The notes under the pieces are model-generated. The model searched no databases, was not told where the DNA came from, and saw nothing but the letters and a program-made list of their open reading frames with translations. 64,000 nucleotides of DNA from Bacillus sp. FJAT-45350 (GTDB lineage Bacteria > Bacillota > Bacilli > Bacillales > NISU01), in assembly GCF_002335805.1 (NCBI RefSeq), contig NZ_NISU01000001.1, forward strand, positions 1,124,079 to 1,188,078, read 5' to 3'. Made by a program: the position numbers and the translations under genes. Shown here in pieces: positions 24,100 to 33,008 of the stretch (position 1 is its first letter; every line of letters starts with the position of its first letter).

Positions 24100-25110
24100 A
24101 TGCCAGAAAAACCTGCACTTACGTCATCTGAACTAGGTACATTGTGGCTTACATATCAAGAGAAAACAATGATTTTACGGATGTTAGAGTATTTTATTGA
24201 GAAAGCTGATGATGAAAAAGCTAAAAATATTATGAATGATTTATATGGAGAAATTGACTTATATGTTGGCAAAATAACAGAAATATTTCAAAATGAAGGT
24301 GCAGTAATACCAGTTGGGTTTACAGCTGAAGATGTAAATAAAGGTGTACCAAAGTTATACGATAACGGTTTTGACATTATGTTCATCAGGTTAGTAAAAG
24401 AAATTAGCATGGCATTGCACTCATTGAATATAACGATGTCATATCGAGAAGATATTGTAATAATTTTTAAAGACCTTACTGCCATTACTCAAAAGTATTA
24501 TAATCTTTGCACACAATATCTACTCGAAAAAGGGATGCTTGCTCGACCTCCTTATGTTTCAACGCCAAAATCAGTTGAGTTTGTGAAAGATACAACTTAT
24601 TTAGGCGGACTCACTATAAATCCATTTAGTGAAAAACGACCATTAAATACGGTAGAAGTTGCTCATCTCCATCATGCAATTGAATCAAATCTCACTGGGA
24701 TGCAAATGATTATAGGTTTTGCTCAATGTGCAAATGAGACAGAAGTAATAAATTTCTTTAATGAAGGCTCTGAACTTGCTAAAAGTATTATAAAAGAGTT
24801 GAGCGAAACCTTATTACAAAGTGATATACAAATCCCTGTGCAATCTGGTGGAAATCCTACTCGCTCAACGGTGGCTCCGTTTTCTGATAAACTTATGATG
24901 TATTGTACAAGTCTTTTTTGTAGTTTTTCAATGGGAAGCAACTCATTAGGAACTGCTTTTAGTTTACGAAATGATTTACCAGCAAAAATGATGATTTTTA
25001 CGAAAGATATCTTTGAATATGCCCATAAGGGTGGGAAGATAATGATTAAAAATGGATGGATGGAAGAACCACCTCAGATGGAAGAACGAGAGCAAATAAT
25101 TAAAAAGTAA
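24100..25110 (+). CDS. DUF3231-family protein
   Basis: This 336-residue protein belongs to the DUF3231 family of spore formers, made of two homologous all-helical halves of about 165 residues resembling ferritin-like four-helix bundles. The first half starts ALTSSELGTLWLTY and the second is around NTVEVAHLHHAIESN. ATG 24100 follows AGGAGGG. The function is not established; spore or stress association is a guess from family distribution. A paralogue lies at 26311. Confidence 0.85.
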   Translation: MPEKPALTSSELGTLWLTYQEKTMILRMLEYFIEKADDEKAKNIMNDLYGEIDLYVGKITEIFQNEGAVIPVGFTAEDVNKGVPKLYDNGFDIMFIRLVKEISMALHSLNITMSYREDIVIIFKDLTAITQKYYNLCTQYLLEKGMLARPPYVSTPKSVEFVKDTTYLGGLTINPFSEKRPLNTVEVAHLHHAIESNLTGMQMIIGFAQCANETEVINFFNEGSELAKSIIKELSETLLQSDIQIPVQSGGNPTRSTVAPFSDKLMMYCTSLFCSFSMGSNSLGTAFSLRNDLPAKMMIFTKDIFEYAHKGGKIMIKNGWMEEPPQMEEREQIIKK

Positions 25111-25118
25111 AAGTATAG

Positions 25119-25153
25119 ACACTTGTGATGTGCAATTTCCACAAGTGTTTTTT
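25119..25153 (+). terminator. Terminator after the first DUF3231 gene
   Basis: ACACTTGTG (25119-25127) pairs with CACAAGTGT (25140-25148) and a T run follows. Confidence 0.75.
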
Positions 25154-25195
25154 AATCTAATTAATAATTTCTTTATTTTAAAGCATTCTAATCAA

Positions 25196-25705
25196 ATGAA
25201 GGGTGGAATGCTTCATGAAAGGAAAAAAATTTTTGGTCAGTATTTTTTGAGCTTAGTTATTATTGTAATAGTAGGGTCTTTACCCATAGTTCTTAGGAAA
25301 CCACCAATAAAAGACTGGGTTTTAGTTTACTTATTTAATGCCGTGACGAACGGTATCATTGACAATATTATTACATCGTTCAATATAGTAAAGTATCCTG
25401 TTCGTTTATTCCCTAAATTATTTAAGGCAAGTATTACTTTTGATTTTTTTACATATCCACAATTCTCTATAATCAACTGACGTACAAAGATAAACCATTT
25501 GCTATCATTTATAAACTTTTTCTGTTTGCAGTTCCTATGTTACTAATTGAGTTATGGGCAGACAAAAAAACGTCTTTAATTAGATGGAATAAGGGTTGGT
25601 ACTGGTACCATACTTTTTTTCAGTTTTATTATGAAGTCCCTTGTAACGAGAATATTAATAGGTGTAGTAAGGAAATTAGAGAAGCGTGAGCGGAAATACA
25701 GCTAG
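25196..25705 (+). pseudogene. CBO0543-family membrane protein, frameshifted
   Basis: Three frames together spell a CBO0543-like protein. The first (from ATG 25196) has KDWVLVYLFNAVTNGIIDNI and VKYPVRLFPKLFKASI. The second, after the T run near 25448, has LTYKDKPFAIIYKLFLFAVP and KGWYWYH. The third, near 25620, has MKSLVTRILIGVVRKLEKRE. Two indels, both in T-rich runs, break it. It has four or so membrane helices when joined. Sequencing error in homopolymers is possible but two events favour decay. Confidence 0.65.
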
Positions 25706-25713
25706 TAAATAAG

Positions 25714-25756
25714 AAACAACAATTAAACCATTTTAGGTTTTATTGTTGTTGTTTTT
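25714..25756 (+). terminator. Terminator after the CBO0543 pseudogene
   Basis: AACAACAATTAAACC pairs with GGTTTTATTGTTGTT (one G-U), then GTTTTT. Confidence 0.7.
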
Positions 25757-25876
25757 ACTGATATATGCAAAGTTAGCAGTACACTAATAAAGTAATTAGG
25801 TTTACTTCAGTAAAATAAGGTATATTATATTTGTTGAATAGATTCTCTTTAAAGACAAGAAAAGTAGGTGAACAAA

Positions 25877-26011
25877 GTGGGGAAATATCAATTGGATGCC
25901 AAAGGTAAGGTAGCTGTGACAAAGTTTCATGAAAAACAGACGCCGGCGAAATTTGATAAAAAGCAGCAACTTGAAAAAATACGTGCGGAGTATTTGAAAA
26001 AGAAGCAATAA
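25877..26011 (+). CDS. 44-residue basic conserved peptide
   Basis: GTG 25877 follows AGGTG by 6 bases. The product (GKYQLDAKGKVAVTKFHEKQ, then TPAKFDKKQQLEKIRAEYLKKKQ) is lysine-rich and helical. Similar short proteins occur in many Bacillus genomes; no function is known. A strong terminator follows at 26035. Confidence 0.65.
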   Translation: MGKYQLDAKGKVAVTKFHEKQTPAKFDKKQQLEKIRAEYLKKKQ

Positions 26012-26034
26012 CAAACAGATAAATAATATGAATG

Positions 26035-26071
26035 AAAAACATAGGAAGACTCTTCTCCCTATGTTTTTCTT
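26035..26071 (+). terminator. Terminator
   Basis: AAAAACATAGG (26035-26045) pairs with CCTATGTTTTT (26058-26068). The stretch 26072-26310 holds no gene. Confidence 0.75.
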
Positions 26072-26310
26072 ATTCGAAATTCTTTTTTCAATTGATGATA
26101 GAGTTTATTATCCCATAAATTTCAGATTCGGTGACAAAAACTCGTCATCAGATAACCATTCCTTACTAAAAATTTAAGTAGCAGAATCATTAGATATGCG
26201 ATTTTATACTAAATTTTTTTATCCTTATCATTAAAGTGTAATTATCATAAATTAAACACTCATCATAAGTTCCAATTTTTAGGGAACTATTAATAAGAGG
26301 TGGTGATTTT

Positions 26311-27315
26311 GTGGATAAGGAAAGTATAAACCTCACATCAGCCGAAATAGGAACATTGTGGGGTGAGTATGTTAATGGCACAGCCGTTCATATCGTAAAT
26401 AAATACATGGTATCCATTATAGAGGATAAAAAAATAAAGTCGCTTTTTGAACAGGCGATAAAAATTTTCGATAAACAAAAGAAACAGATAACTACTTTTC
26501 TTGAAAAGGAAGAATTTCCAGTTCCAATTGGATTTACTGATTCAGACCTTAATAACGGGACAAAACGGTTATTTTCGGACATATATTGTTTACACTATTT
26601 GCACATCATGACCCTACATGGTTTATTAGGTCATATGACTTCGCTTAGTGCTTCTGTAAGAAAGGATTTGCGACATTTTTATGATTCTTGTGATGATGAA
26701 GGAAAGAAAATGTACCATCAAACGATTGAATTACTGTTAGAAAAAGGGCACTTCCAAAGAGACCCTTATTTTTATCCAGAAGCAAACCCTGAATTTATCC
26801 AAGGTCAACAGTTTTTAGATGGCATTTTTGGAGACCAACGCCCTTTAGCTGCAACTGAAATTATTGCTCTTTCATTTAATATGAAAAAGAAGGTAATGGA
26901 AAAAACTCTTTCCATTGGTTTTAGTCAAGTGGCACAATCAAAAGAGGTTAGAAAATTTTTAATGTCAGCACAACAAGCATCGGACCAGCAGATTCAATCA
27001 TTAGGTAAAATATTGCATCAAGATAATTTACCAATACCAATGTCTTGGGAATCAGAGGTGACAACTTCTCAAGATTCTCCTTTTTCAGACAAGCTAATGT
27101 TGTATCACATTGGATTCTTATTACAAATTTCACAAGCTTATCATGGTACAGGATTAGCTTCAGCCATGCGAACAGACCTTGTAATGACTTATGAGAAAAT
27201 CATATTGAAAAACCTTATGGTTACAAAAGAGTGGTTCAATTTGATGACTAAAAACAAATGGTTAGAGCAACCACCACTTGCTCCAAATAGAAAAAAAATT
27301 GCAAAAGACAAATAA
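26311..27315 (+). CDS. DUF3231-family protein
   Basis: This is a 334-residue paralogue of the protein at 24100, with the same two-half design: NLTSAEIGTLWGEY opens the first half and LAATEIIALSFNMKKK the second. GTG 26311 follows AGAGGTGGTG. Both copies have their own terminators, so they are separate transcription units. Function is unknown. Confidence 0.85.
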   Translation: MDKESINLTSAEIGTLWGEYVNGTAVHIVNKYMVSIIEDKKIKSLFEQAIKIFDKQKKQITTFLEKEEFPVPIGFTDSDLNNGTKRLFSDIYCLHYLHIMTLHGLLGHMTSLSASVRKDLRHFYDSCDDEGKKMYHQTIELLLEKGHFQRDPYFYPEANPEFIQGQQFLDGIFGDQRPLAATEIIALSFNMKKKVMEKTLSIGFSQVAQSKEVRKFLMSAQQASDQQIQSLGKILHQDNLPIPMSWESEVTTSQDSPFSDKLMLYHIGFLLQISQAYHGTGLASAMRTDLVMTYEKIILKNLMVTKEWFNLMTKNKWLEQPPLAPNRKKIAKDK

Positions 27316-27325
27316 CTAACTAAGG

Positions 27326-27352
27326 CACTTCTTATTTATGGGAAGTGTTTTT
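27326..27352 (+). terminator. Terminator after the second DUF3231 gene
   Basis: CACTTC (27326-27331) pairs with GAAGTG (27342-27347) before TTTTT. Confidence 0.65.
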
Positions 27353-27625
27353 AAATTGAATAATAATCCACCTCCTGTATTTTGCCACATTAGATACGAA
27401 GTAACTTTGGATAAATATTATTAAGTGAACATTATCCGTCTACTTGGTAATAAAAGAGTTAATCTTGACCGATTACTGAAGACTATTTTATTCAAAATCA
27501 ATCAATTTTCTATCATTGAAATTGGATATATATGTTAGAGTGGAATTAAACGAGGCACTGTTCCTTCAATATAATTAACTCATTCCTCTTCATTTTAGCC
27601 TCAAAAAAATATAGGTGGGATGTCC

Positions 27626-28173
27626 ATGAAGAACTACGGTTGGAAAGGAACGTTCGAAAAATTCATCCAGACAAGTCCAGATAACATTGTCAATAACCTT
27701 TGCTTACATATATACAATCAAACGCTTAGATAAAAAATAAAGCGCCTGATGTACCACTCATCCAAATGAAGGAATTCTTAAATGGTGTGTTTCAACCGCT
27801 GCCTTCTATTATCGAATCAGCCCGTGCGATTATGAGAGAAGAGGAACTCCCGCAAATTAAGACGCTTCAGAGTAGTAATTTTGATACGGTGGTACGTGAA
27901 GTGAAATCGATTGTAGAGTCCGCTAAAAGGGATCAAACACATTATTTCGTGTTATTCTCCGGTGTACCAGGGGCTGGGAAAACGTTTGTCGGATTGACAC
28001 TCGCTCATGATATCGATAAAGCAGTCTATCTTTCTGGCAACGGTCCACTTGTTGATGTCCTTCAAGATAGTTTGCAGAATAAGACGTTCGTACAAGCTCT
28101 TTATGGATATAAAAATGATTATCTACGCTACGGAAAAGAATTCACCGATTATCGTTTAACGAATCGTAAATGA
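27626..28173 (+). pseudogene. DUF2075 DNA/RNA helicase fragment
   Basis: An N-terminal piece (from ATG 27626, ending in TAA) and, one frame over, a longer piece from about 27735 make the start of a DUF2075-type helicase: APDVPLIQMKEFLNG, then Walker A SGVPGAGKTFVG and SGNGPLVDVLQDSL. The frame stops at 28171-28173, where full-length relatives run for several hundred more residues. So there is one frameshift and a large 3' loss. In the family this is an accessory helicase often found in defence islands. Confidence 0.7.
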
Positions 28174-28293
28174 TATTGATGATATTGTAAAAATTGTTCG
28201 TTTCCCAGATTGGCAAACTACAACAACTGGAAAGCAAGAAGTAAAAAATCATTGCGGAGCATTATATGGGTTTTTCAACTGTTTTGGATTTTC
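28160..28293 (+). pseudogene. HsdR C-terminal remnant
   Basis: DIVKIVRFPDWQTTTTGKQE followed by VK, then a frameshift in an A run, matches the C-terminal end of type I restriction HsdR subunits (IVRFPxWQxTxxGxxEVKKxLR). It abuts the broken helicase and has no start. It is evidence of a lost type I system. Confidence 0.6.
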
Positions 28294-28295
28294 TC

Positions 28296-28478
28296 TTAAT
28301 ATCTGAGTAGGTAGTGCTGCTGAATCATTGGCTGAGTATAATCTGGAAGGTGATTGTTGCAAAAGTTCATATCGTGTAACATACATAAAGCAATCTCTTG
28401 GTTAATATTCGATAAAAAGTCATAATAAATTTCGTCAATCTTTGTCTTAATCATATGTTTCAATGGGCTCATCCCCAT
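28296..28478 (-). pseudogene. N-terminal fragment of an unknown protein
   Basis: This minus-strand frame of 60 residues (KHMIKTKIDEIYYDFLSNIN, then LPDYTQPMIQQHYLLRY) has a natural protein composition but stops abruptly at the HsdR remnant. It is probably a truncated gene; I do not recognise the family. The following 28479-28775 holds no gene I can support. Confidence 0.3.
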
Positions 28479-28775
28479 TCGTTAAGGAATAGTACATCTT
28501 GCTTAAACCTATTACGTAAATTGTAAAATATTGCATTTTTCAAATGGGTGTGTAGGTCAATTTAACTGAAACATTTTATATTAACACTCTGGATAAATTG
28601 TGGAAAATGATATGCATGCATGTTTAATTGCCAAATACCATTTGGCAAAGGATTCTTCGTAGAAAGCTGCGATGACACTTTATGGGAAAATGATAGTTAG
28701 TATATATTAATTTTGATAAAGCTATTACACTATAAAAGTAATATACATTTGTGATATTAGAGGAGGAGACTGTTT

Positions 28776-29264
28776 ATGACCACATTAAAGAAATATGAAA
28801 GTGGTACAGTTATTTCTAAGGAAAGAGGAAAATTTGACGAATGGTGTATTTATATTAATGGTAGGGCCCCCTTTGATAAAGAGTATTTTCAAAAGTTATT
28901 TGACCTCGCGCAGAAACATAGGGTTGATAAAGTATATCAGGATTTTATGACGCTTTACAATTCAACAACAGATGAAATAGATAACACTATATTTGAACAG
29001 CTTATTCCTGATATATCGACTACCTATGGCACAGATGCAGGAGATGTAGAGGAGTTATTTGGTACATTTTATGCTGTGATGTTAGCTGAAGAGAATAGAT
29101 TTTTTGGAAGAACTAGAACTAAATTAGGGAGAAGAGTAAAAGGGTTGGCTGCTTACCAAATCCTATTTGAAGGATTCTCAATTGAGAATGCTTGTAATTT
29201 CAGTAAGGGGAAGGACTGGGAAGATTTAGCTATACTATGCGATGAAAGAGACTTACAACGTTAA
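28776..29264 (+). CDS. Hypothetical 162-residue soluble protein
   Basis: ATG 28776 follows AGAGGAGGAG. The protein is soluble with KYESGTVISKERGKFDEWCI at the start and a helical C-terminal half ending GRRVKGLAAYQILFEG...NACNFSKGKDWEDLAILCD. No family is recognised. It is intact, has its own terminator, and lies between broken restriction and helicase genes, so a defence-linked role is possible but unproved. Confidence 0.65.
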   Translation: MTTLKKYESGTVISKERGKFDEWCIYINGRAPFDKEYFQKLFDLAQKHRVDKVYQDFMTLYNSTTDEIDNTIFEQLIPDISTTYGTDAGDVEELFGTFYAVMLAEENRFFGRTRTKLGRRVKGLAAYQILFEGFSIENACNFSKGKDWEDLAILCDERDLQR

Positions 29265-29276
29265 TTCCGTTACAAA

Positions 29277-29311
29277 AACACCAGACTCGATATCCTAGTC
29301 TGGTGTTTTTT
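29277..29311 (+). terminator. Strong terminator
   Basis: AACACCAGACT (29277-29287) pairs perfectly with AGTCTGGTGTT (29297-29307), then TTTT. Confidence 0.85.
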
Positions 29312-29352
29312 GCTTTAAACATACCGGCACATGGTGTACTACACTCGATTCT

Positions 29353-31247
29353 ATGACTGAAGGACAACGTCAACACTTGATTGCCTGGTCAACGTCGATG
29401 AGAAAAGCGGGGAAGAGGACAGGAAAGCACGCTCCTAAGCACCTCCGCGATGCCCAGTATCATATGAATTTTTGTCGTGATGCGATTCCAGCATGGATAC
29501 TCCCGTTATATCGTGTCTTTGATACGTTTGAAATGAAACCCAACCTATTTGATGTGGTGATTATCGATGAAGCAAGTCAATCTGGTCCGGAGGCAGTCAT
29601 TTTAAAGTATCTAGCAAAAAAATTAATTGTTGTAGGTGACGACAAGCAGATTAGTCCTGAGTATGTAGGCTTAAATAGGGAAGGTGTAGACTTTTTACGT
29701 AAACAGTATTTATTTGATTTCAACATTTCAGACATGTTAGATGGTGATACATCATTCTTTGATTTAGCAAATGTGTTGATTGGCGGAAGAATTACATTAA
29801 GAGAGCATTTTCGCTGTATGCCAGAAATCATCGAGTTTTCAAATAAAATTAGTTACTCGAATACATCATTAATTCCGTTACGACAATATCCACCTAACAG
29901 ACTTGAACCAATAAAGACACAACATATACTAAATGGTTATCGTGAAGGCTCAGGTCAGAAAGTATTAAATCGTCCAGAAGCAGAAGCGATTGTTGCACAA
30001 ATCAAGAATTGTATAAACGATCCTATCTATGATGGAAAATCTATTGGGGTGATTAGCCTTCAAGGAGACGGTCAGGCGCAAGAAGTTCGACGCCAATTAA
30101 TAAATGTAATTGGAACTGAAGAGATGGACCGAAGAAATTTAATTTGTGGTGATGCTTACGCTTTTCAAGGTGACGAAAGAGACGTGATCTTCTTGAGCTT
30201 AGTTGCAGCACCTGGTGAAACGGCAATGAGAGCACTTACGTCTGATAAAGATAGACGCCGGTTCAATGTTGCAGCTAGTCGAGCGAAAGACCAATTATGG
30301 TTATTCCATACGCCTACTGTTAATGATTTTAGAAATAAATCATGTTTACGCTTCGAATTAATCTCTTACTGTCAAAACCCAACAAAAGAAATCATGGATA
30401 CTAATCGCGAAAAATACGAGAGTAAATTTGAAGAAGATGTCTATGATCAAATTGTTTCTAAGGGTTATAAAGTCGTTCCTCAACACGAAGTCGCTGGCTT
30501 TCGAATTGATTTTATTGTTGAAGGAAGTTCAGGAAGATTAGCAGTTGAATGTGACGGAGACCACTGGCATGGACCAGAGCGATATGAATACGAAGTGAAT
30601 CGTCAAAGAATGTTAGAGAGAAGCGGTTGGAAGTTCTGGAGAGTTCGAGGTAGTGAATATTATAGTAATCCGGAAAAGGCGCTACTTTCACTTTGGAAGA
30701 CGATAGACCTTTATGGAATTTCACCTATAGAAAACGACAATGACCAACAAGATGAAGAAGTAATTGAAGATATAACGTCTGATTCAACGAGTCATGCTAC
30801 ATTATTTGATGATAAGGAAGAAGAAATAGTTGAATCTACAGATGAGAACATCAATAAGAGAGAAGAAACTAAAACCGAGAAAACATCCAATCAAAGTAAA
30901 ATGAAACAAATGTATAATCAAATGGAGTTATTTGATACTGGTGAACCTGAGCAACTCTCGTTATTTGAAGAACGTAGTGAAACTGCTATAAATCCAACGA
31001 AGGCTGGAAAGAAGTAGAAAATAGAAACAGTGATAAGACCCCAACGCTAGAATCTTATCTAAAGAGTCAAGGATTTGAAGTCATCGATAAGCGCTCTAAA
31101 GGTGGTGATTTATGGGTACTAGAAAAAGAAGGCCTAAAACCAATCGTACAGAACCTTAATCAACAAGGAATCACATTTACATACTCAGTTAATGGTGGTC
31201 GAGCGACAAAGAATAAGGCTGCTTGGTTTACAGCTTCTAAACGATAG
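29353..31247 (+). pseudogene. SF1 helicase with C-terminal nuclease, truncated and frameshifted
   Basis: Only the C-terminal part of a large DNA2/UPF1-like superfamily I helicase remains. It has motif II VVIIDEASQSGPE, motif III-like VVGDDKQISPEY, REHFRCMPEI, motif V GDAYAFQGDERDVIFLS and motif VI RRFNVAASRAKDQLWLFH. A Vsr/DUF559-like nuclease domain follows (FRIDFIVEG...AVECDGDHWHG...WRVRGSEYY). There is no Walker A and no ribosome site at 29353. The main frame stops at 31017, but a shifted frame continues to 31247 (LESYLKSQGFEVIDKRSKGG...GGRATKNKAAW), a conserved tail. So the 5' end is lost and the 3' end is frameshifted. Confidence 0.75.
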
Positions 31248-31336
31248 CGTTTATACGTTTATGAACTATTACTCACACGGACTGTGTTATGCTAAAATAT
31301 ATGTAGAATAGGTAACAAAAAAGGAGGGGTAGGGTC

Positions 31337-31567
31337 ATGGCTGTACGGAAAGAGGATTTATACCGTCTTATTGATAAATTGCCATCAAAAGACTTGCCTA
31401 TGGTTCATCATTTACTAAGACGCTTAGCTGATGAAGATATGCAAATTAGTGATGATGATTCTGATATCTCTGACAAGGAGTTGGCTGAGTTAGAACAAAT
31501 CAATCGTCAAGTTGATGATGGAGAAGTTATAGACTGGGAGGAGATCAAGCGTGACTTCCAACTATAA
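31337..31567 (+). CDS. Antitoxin-like small protein (RelB type)
   Basis: This is a 76-residue protein. An N-terminal helix-rich part (KEDLYRLIDKLPSKDLPMVH) is followed by a very acidic linker (DDDSDISDKELAEL) and a C-terminal DWEEIKRDF tail, as in antitoxins that clamp RelE/ParE toxins. ATG 31337 follows AAAGGAGGGG. Its stop overlaps the GTG start of the RelE-like reading frame, the usual toxin-antitoxin layout. Confidence 0.7.
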   Translation: MAVRKEDLYRLIDKLPSKDLPMVHHLLRRLADEDMQISDDDSDISDKELAELEQINRQVDDGEVIDWEEIKRDFQL

Positions 31568-31819
31568 CGTTCAATTTTCTAAAGAAGCACTTAAATATTT
31601 CTCCAAATTAGACCGTAAAAAACAAGAAAAGCTAGTAACTGTTATTGATGCTTTAAAGGAAAATCCTTTTCTAGTACCAAATGTAAAACCCTTCAAGGTC
31701 TAGCCTATGATATGTATAGAGTACGTGTGGGTGATTTACGATTAATTTATCGAGTGGAAAATGAAAGATTACTGATTATCGTCTTGAAAATAGGTCCCCG
31801 TGGTGACATTTATAAATAA
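31551..31819 (+). pseudogene. RelE/ParE-family toxin, frameshifted
   Basis: GTG 31551 (GGGAGGAG upstream) starts YNVQFSKEALKYFSKLDRKK, typical of RelE toxins. Near 31690 the frame breaks; one base over, LAYDMYRVRVGDLRLIYRVE continues to GPRGDIYK and a stop. The whole unit is 269 bases, not a multiple of three. The missing frame removes the catalytic C-terminal strands, so the toxin should be inactive while the antitoxin survives. Confidence 0.75.
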
Positions 31820-31890
31820 TATTAAAAAATTTAAATGGCATTATAGCTATAGACAAATGTGTTATTGTCATATTCTGAAGCAAAAGTCGG

Positions 31891-31921
31891 AAAAGCTCTC
31901 ATCATTTTGGTGGGTGCTTTT
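31891..31921 (+). terminator. Weak terminator-like hairpin
   Basis: AAAAGCTCTCATC pairs imperfectly with GGTGGGTGCTTTT. Confidence 0.4.
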
Positions 31922-32012
31922 CGGTTTGTCGATAGAATAACTAGTGAAGAATGGAATAATATTTACTCCCTTTCATATATTCAACTAAGAATGATAGGAG
32001 GGGGATATTGAA

Positions 32013-32117
32013 ATGCAAAATGAAATATGTGTAAGTTGCGAAGATAAGCCAGTAGCAGGAGGAACTTCATTCTGTTCAGAACAATGTGAAGGAAACTATC
32101 ATTCAAGTCGTGACTAA
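32013..32117 (+). CDS. 34-residue Cys-rich peptide
   Basis: ATG 32013 follows AGGAGGGGG. The product MQNEICVSCEDKPVAGGTSF continues CSEQCEGNYHSSRD, with a CxxC...CxxxC arrangement that suggests a small zinc-binding unit. No family is named. A terminator follows. Confidence 0.55.
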   Translation: MQNEICVSCEDKPVAGGTSFCSEQCEGNYHSSRD

Positions 32118-32119
32118 GG

Positions 32120-32143
32120 AGCATCCATTCGGGGTGCTTTTTT
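32120..32143 (+). terminator. Terminator
   Basis: AGCATCC (32120-32126) pairs with GGGGTGCT (32131-32138) and six T follow. Confidence 0.65.
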
Positions 32144-32307
32144 ATTGTGCACTTTGACTTTTTGATTAATAGGATAAGATTCAGTCTAACCAGTTAAGCG
32201 CTTTTTATTAAGAATTAGCTTCAAAGCGATTTGAAACTAGTTCAGAGGCAATGAGCAGTGAAGCCATTGCTAGTAAATGAAAATACTAAAGAAAGGAGGC
32301 GTTTCGG

Positions 32308-32522
32308 TTGAGTAAAGTATTACAACTCGTCTTCAACACAATGGGAGGAAGTAAACGAACATTTAACATCGTCAACCCAGCAGAACCTGTTGATCCTGTA
32401 ACAGTTAAAGCTGCGATGGATAAATTGTGGCTGAAGATATCTTCAATGAAGGTATCGTTAGTATCGATCGAGCTCGTTTAACAGAACGTAACGTTGATGT
32501 GATCGAGCTACCAATGGCTTAA
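32308..32522 (+). pseudogene. DUF2922 protein, frameshifted
   Basis: TTG 32308 follows GAAAGGAGG. SKVLQLVFNTMGGSKRTFNI and VNPAEPVDPVTVKAAMDKL match the DUF2922 family; at about 32423 one base is missing and the true C-terminus continues in another frame (IVSIDRARLTERNVDVIELP). The family normally sits before yvrJ, as here. A degraded tail of a second copy lies at 52407. Confidence 0.8.
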
Positions 32523-32543
32523 TAAAGACATAATGCAAGCGAG

Positions 32544-32571
32544 AGAGAAGGCATAATGTCTTCTCTTTTTT
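32544..32571 (+). terminator. Terminator after DUF2922
   Basis: AGAGAAG (32544-32550) pairs with CTTCTCT (32560-32566), then TTTTT. The copy at 52498-52526 is the same. Confidence 0.65.
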
Positions 32572-32601
32572 ACTACCAGAAAATAGCTTAATCAACGAAG
32601 T

Positions 32602-32684
32602 GCAATGGCTTCGCGCACTACACGTCTAACAACAGAAAATCACTGTTGTTAGACTCAAAACAAGGTAGTGGCTACGCTCATTGC
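32602..32684 (+). other. Three-part stem structure before yvrJ (copy 1)
   Basis: GCAATG/CATTGC (32602-32607 with 32679-32684), CACTAC/GTAGTG (32616-32621 with 32665-32670) and GTCTAACAACAG/CTGTTGTTAGAC (32624-32635 with 32643-32654) nest as one long stem just upstream of yvrJ. It is conserved in the second block at 52556-52638. Confidence 0.55.
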
Positions 32685-32731
32685 TTCAAGTAAAACCAAA
32701 ATCATATTTTACTTTAAAAGGAGGGATACGC

Positions 32732-32914
32732 ATGGACTGGATTACGATGGTGGCAGAAGTAAGCTTTCCAATTCTAGTAACGTTCTACTTGCTTAATAGA
32801 ATTGAAAGCAAGCTAGAGCACCTTTCTCGTACAATTTCAGAACTTGCAAAGCAAGTGAATACGAGTAATGATCACAACCCAAAGCTCATTCATGGAAATA
32901 GAAGCTCAATTTGA
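32732..32914 (+). CDS. yvrJ: YvrJ-family small membrane protein
   Basis: This is a 60-residue protein with one membrane helix (MDWITMVAEVSFPILVTFYL) and a coiled tail (IESKLEHLSRTISELAKQ). It matches the YvrJ family found beside DUF2922 genes in Bacillus; function is unknown. ATG 32732 follows AAAGGAGGG. The stop lies inside the terminator stem AGAAGCTCAA/TTGAGCTTCT (32899-32919). A nearly identical second copy is at 52683. Confidence 0.85.
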   Translation: MDWITMVAEVSFPILVTFYLLNRIESKLEHLSRTISELAKQVNTSNDHNPKLIHGNRSSI

Positions 32915-33008
32915 GCTTCTATTTTTTATACATATAAATAAATTCACATTTTCCTCCCAAAACTGAACCTGTTAACAAAACATCTCAACCTCTTTTTTAC
33001 ATCTTAAA

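Larger units (their letters stand above)
32456..32941 (+). repeat. DUF2922-yvrJ block, direct repeat copy 1
   Basis: About 480 bases covering the DUF2922 tail, a terminator, a structured intergenic stretch, yvrJ and its terminator match 52410-52894 with few differences and in the same orientation. The two copies lie about 20 kb apart. Confidence 0.8.
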
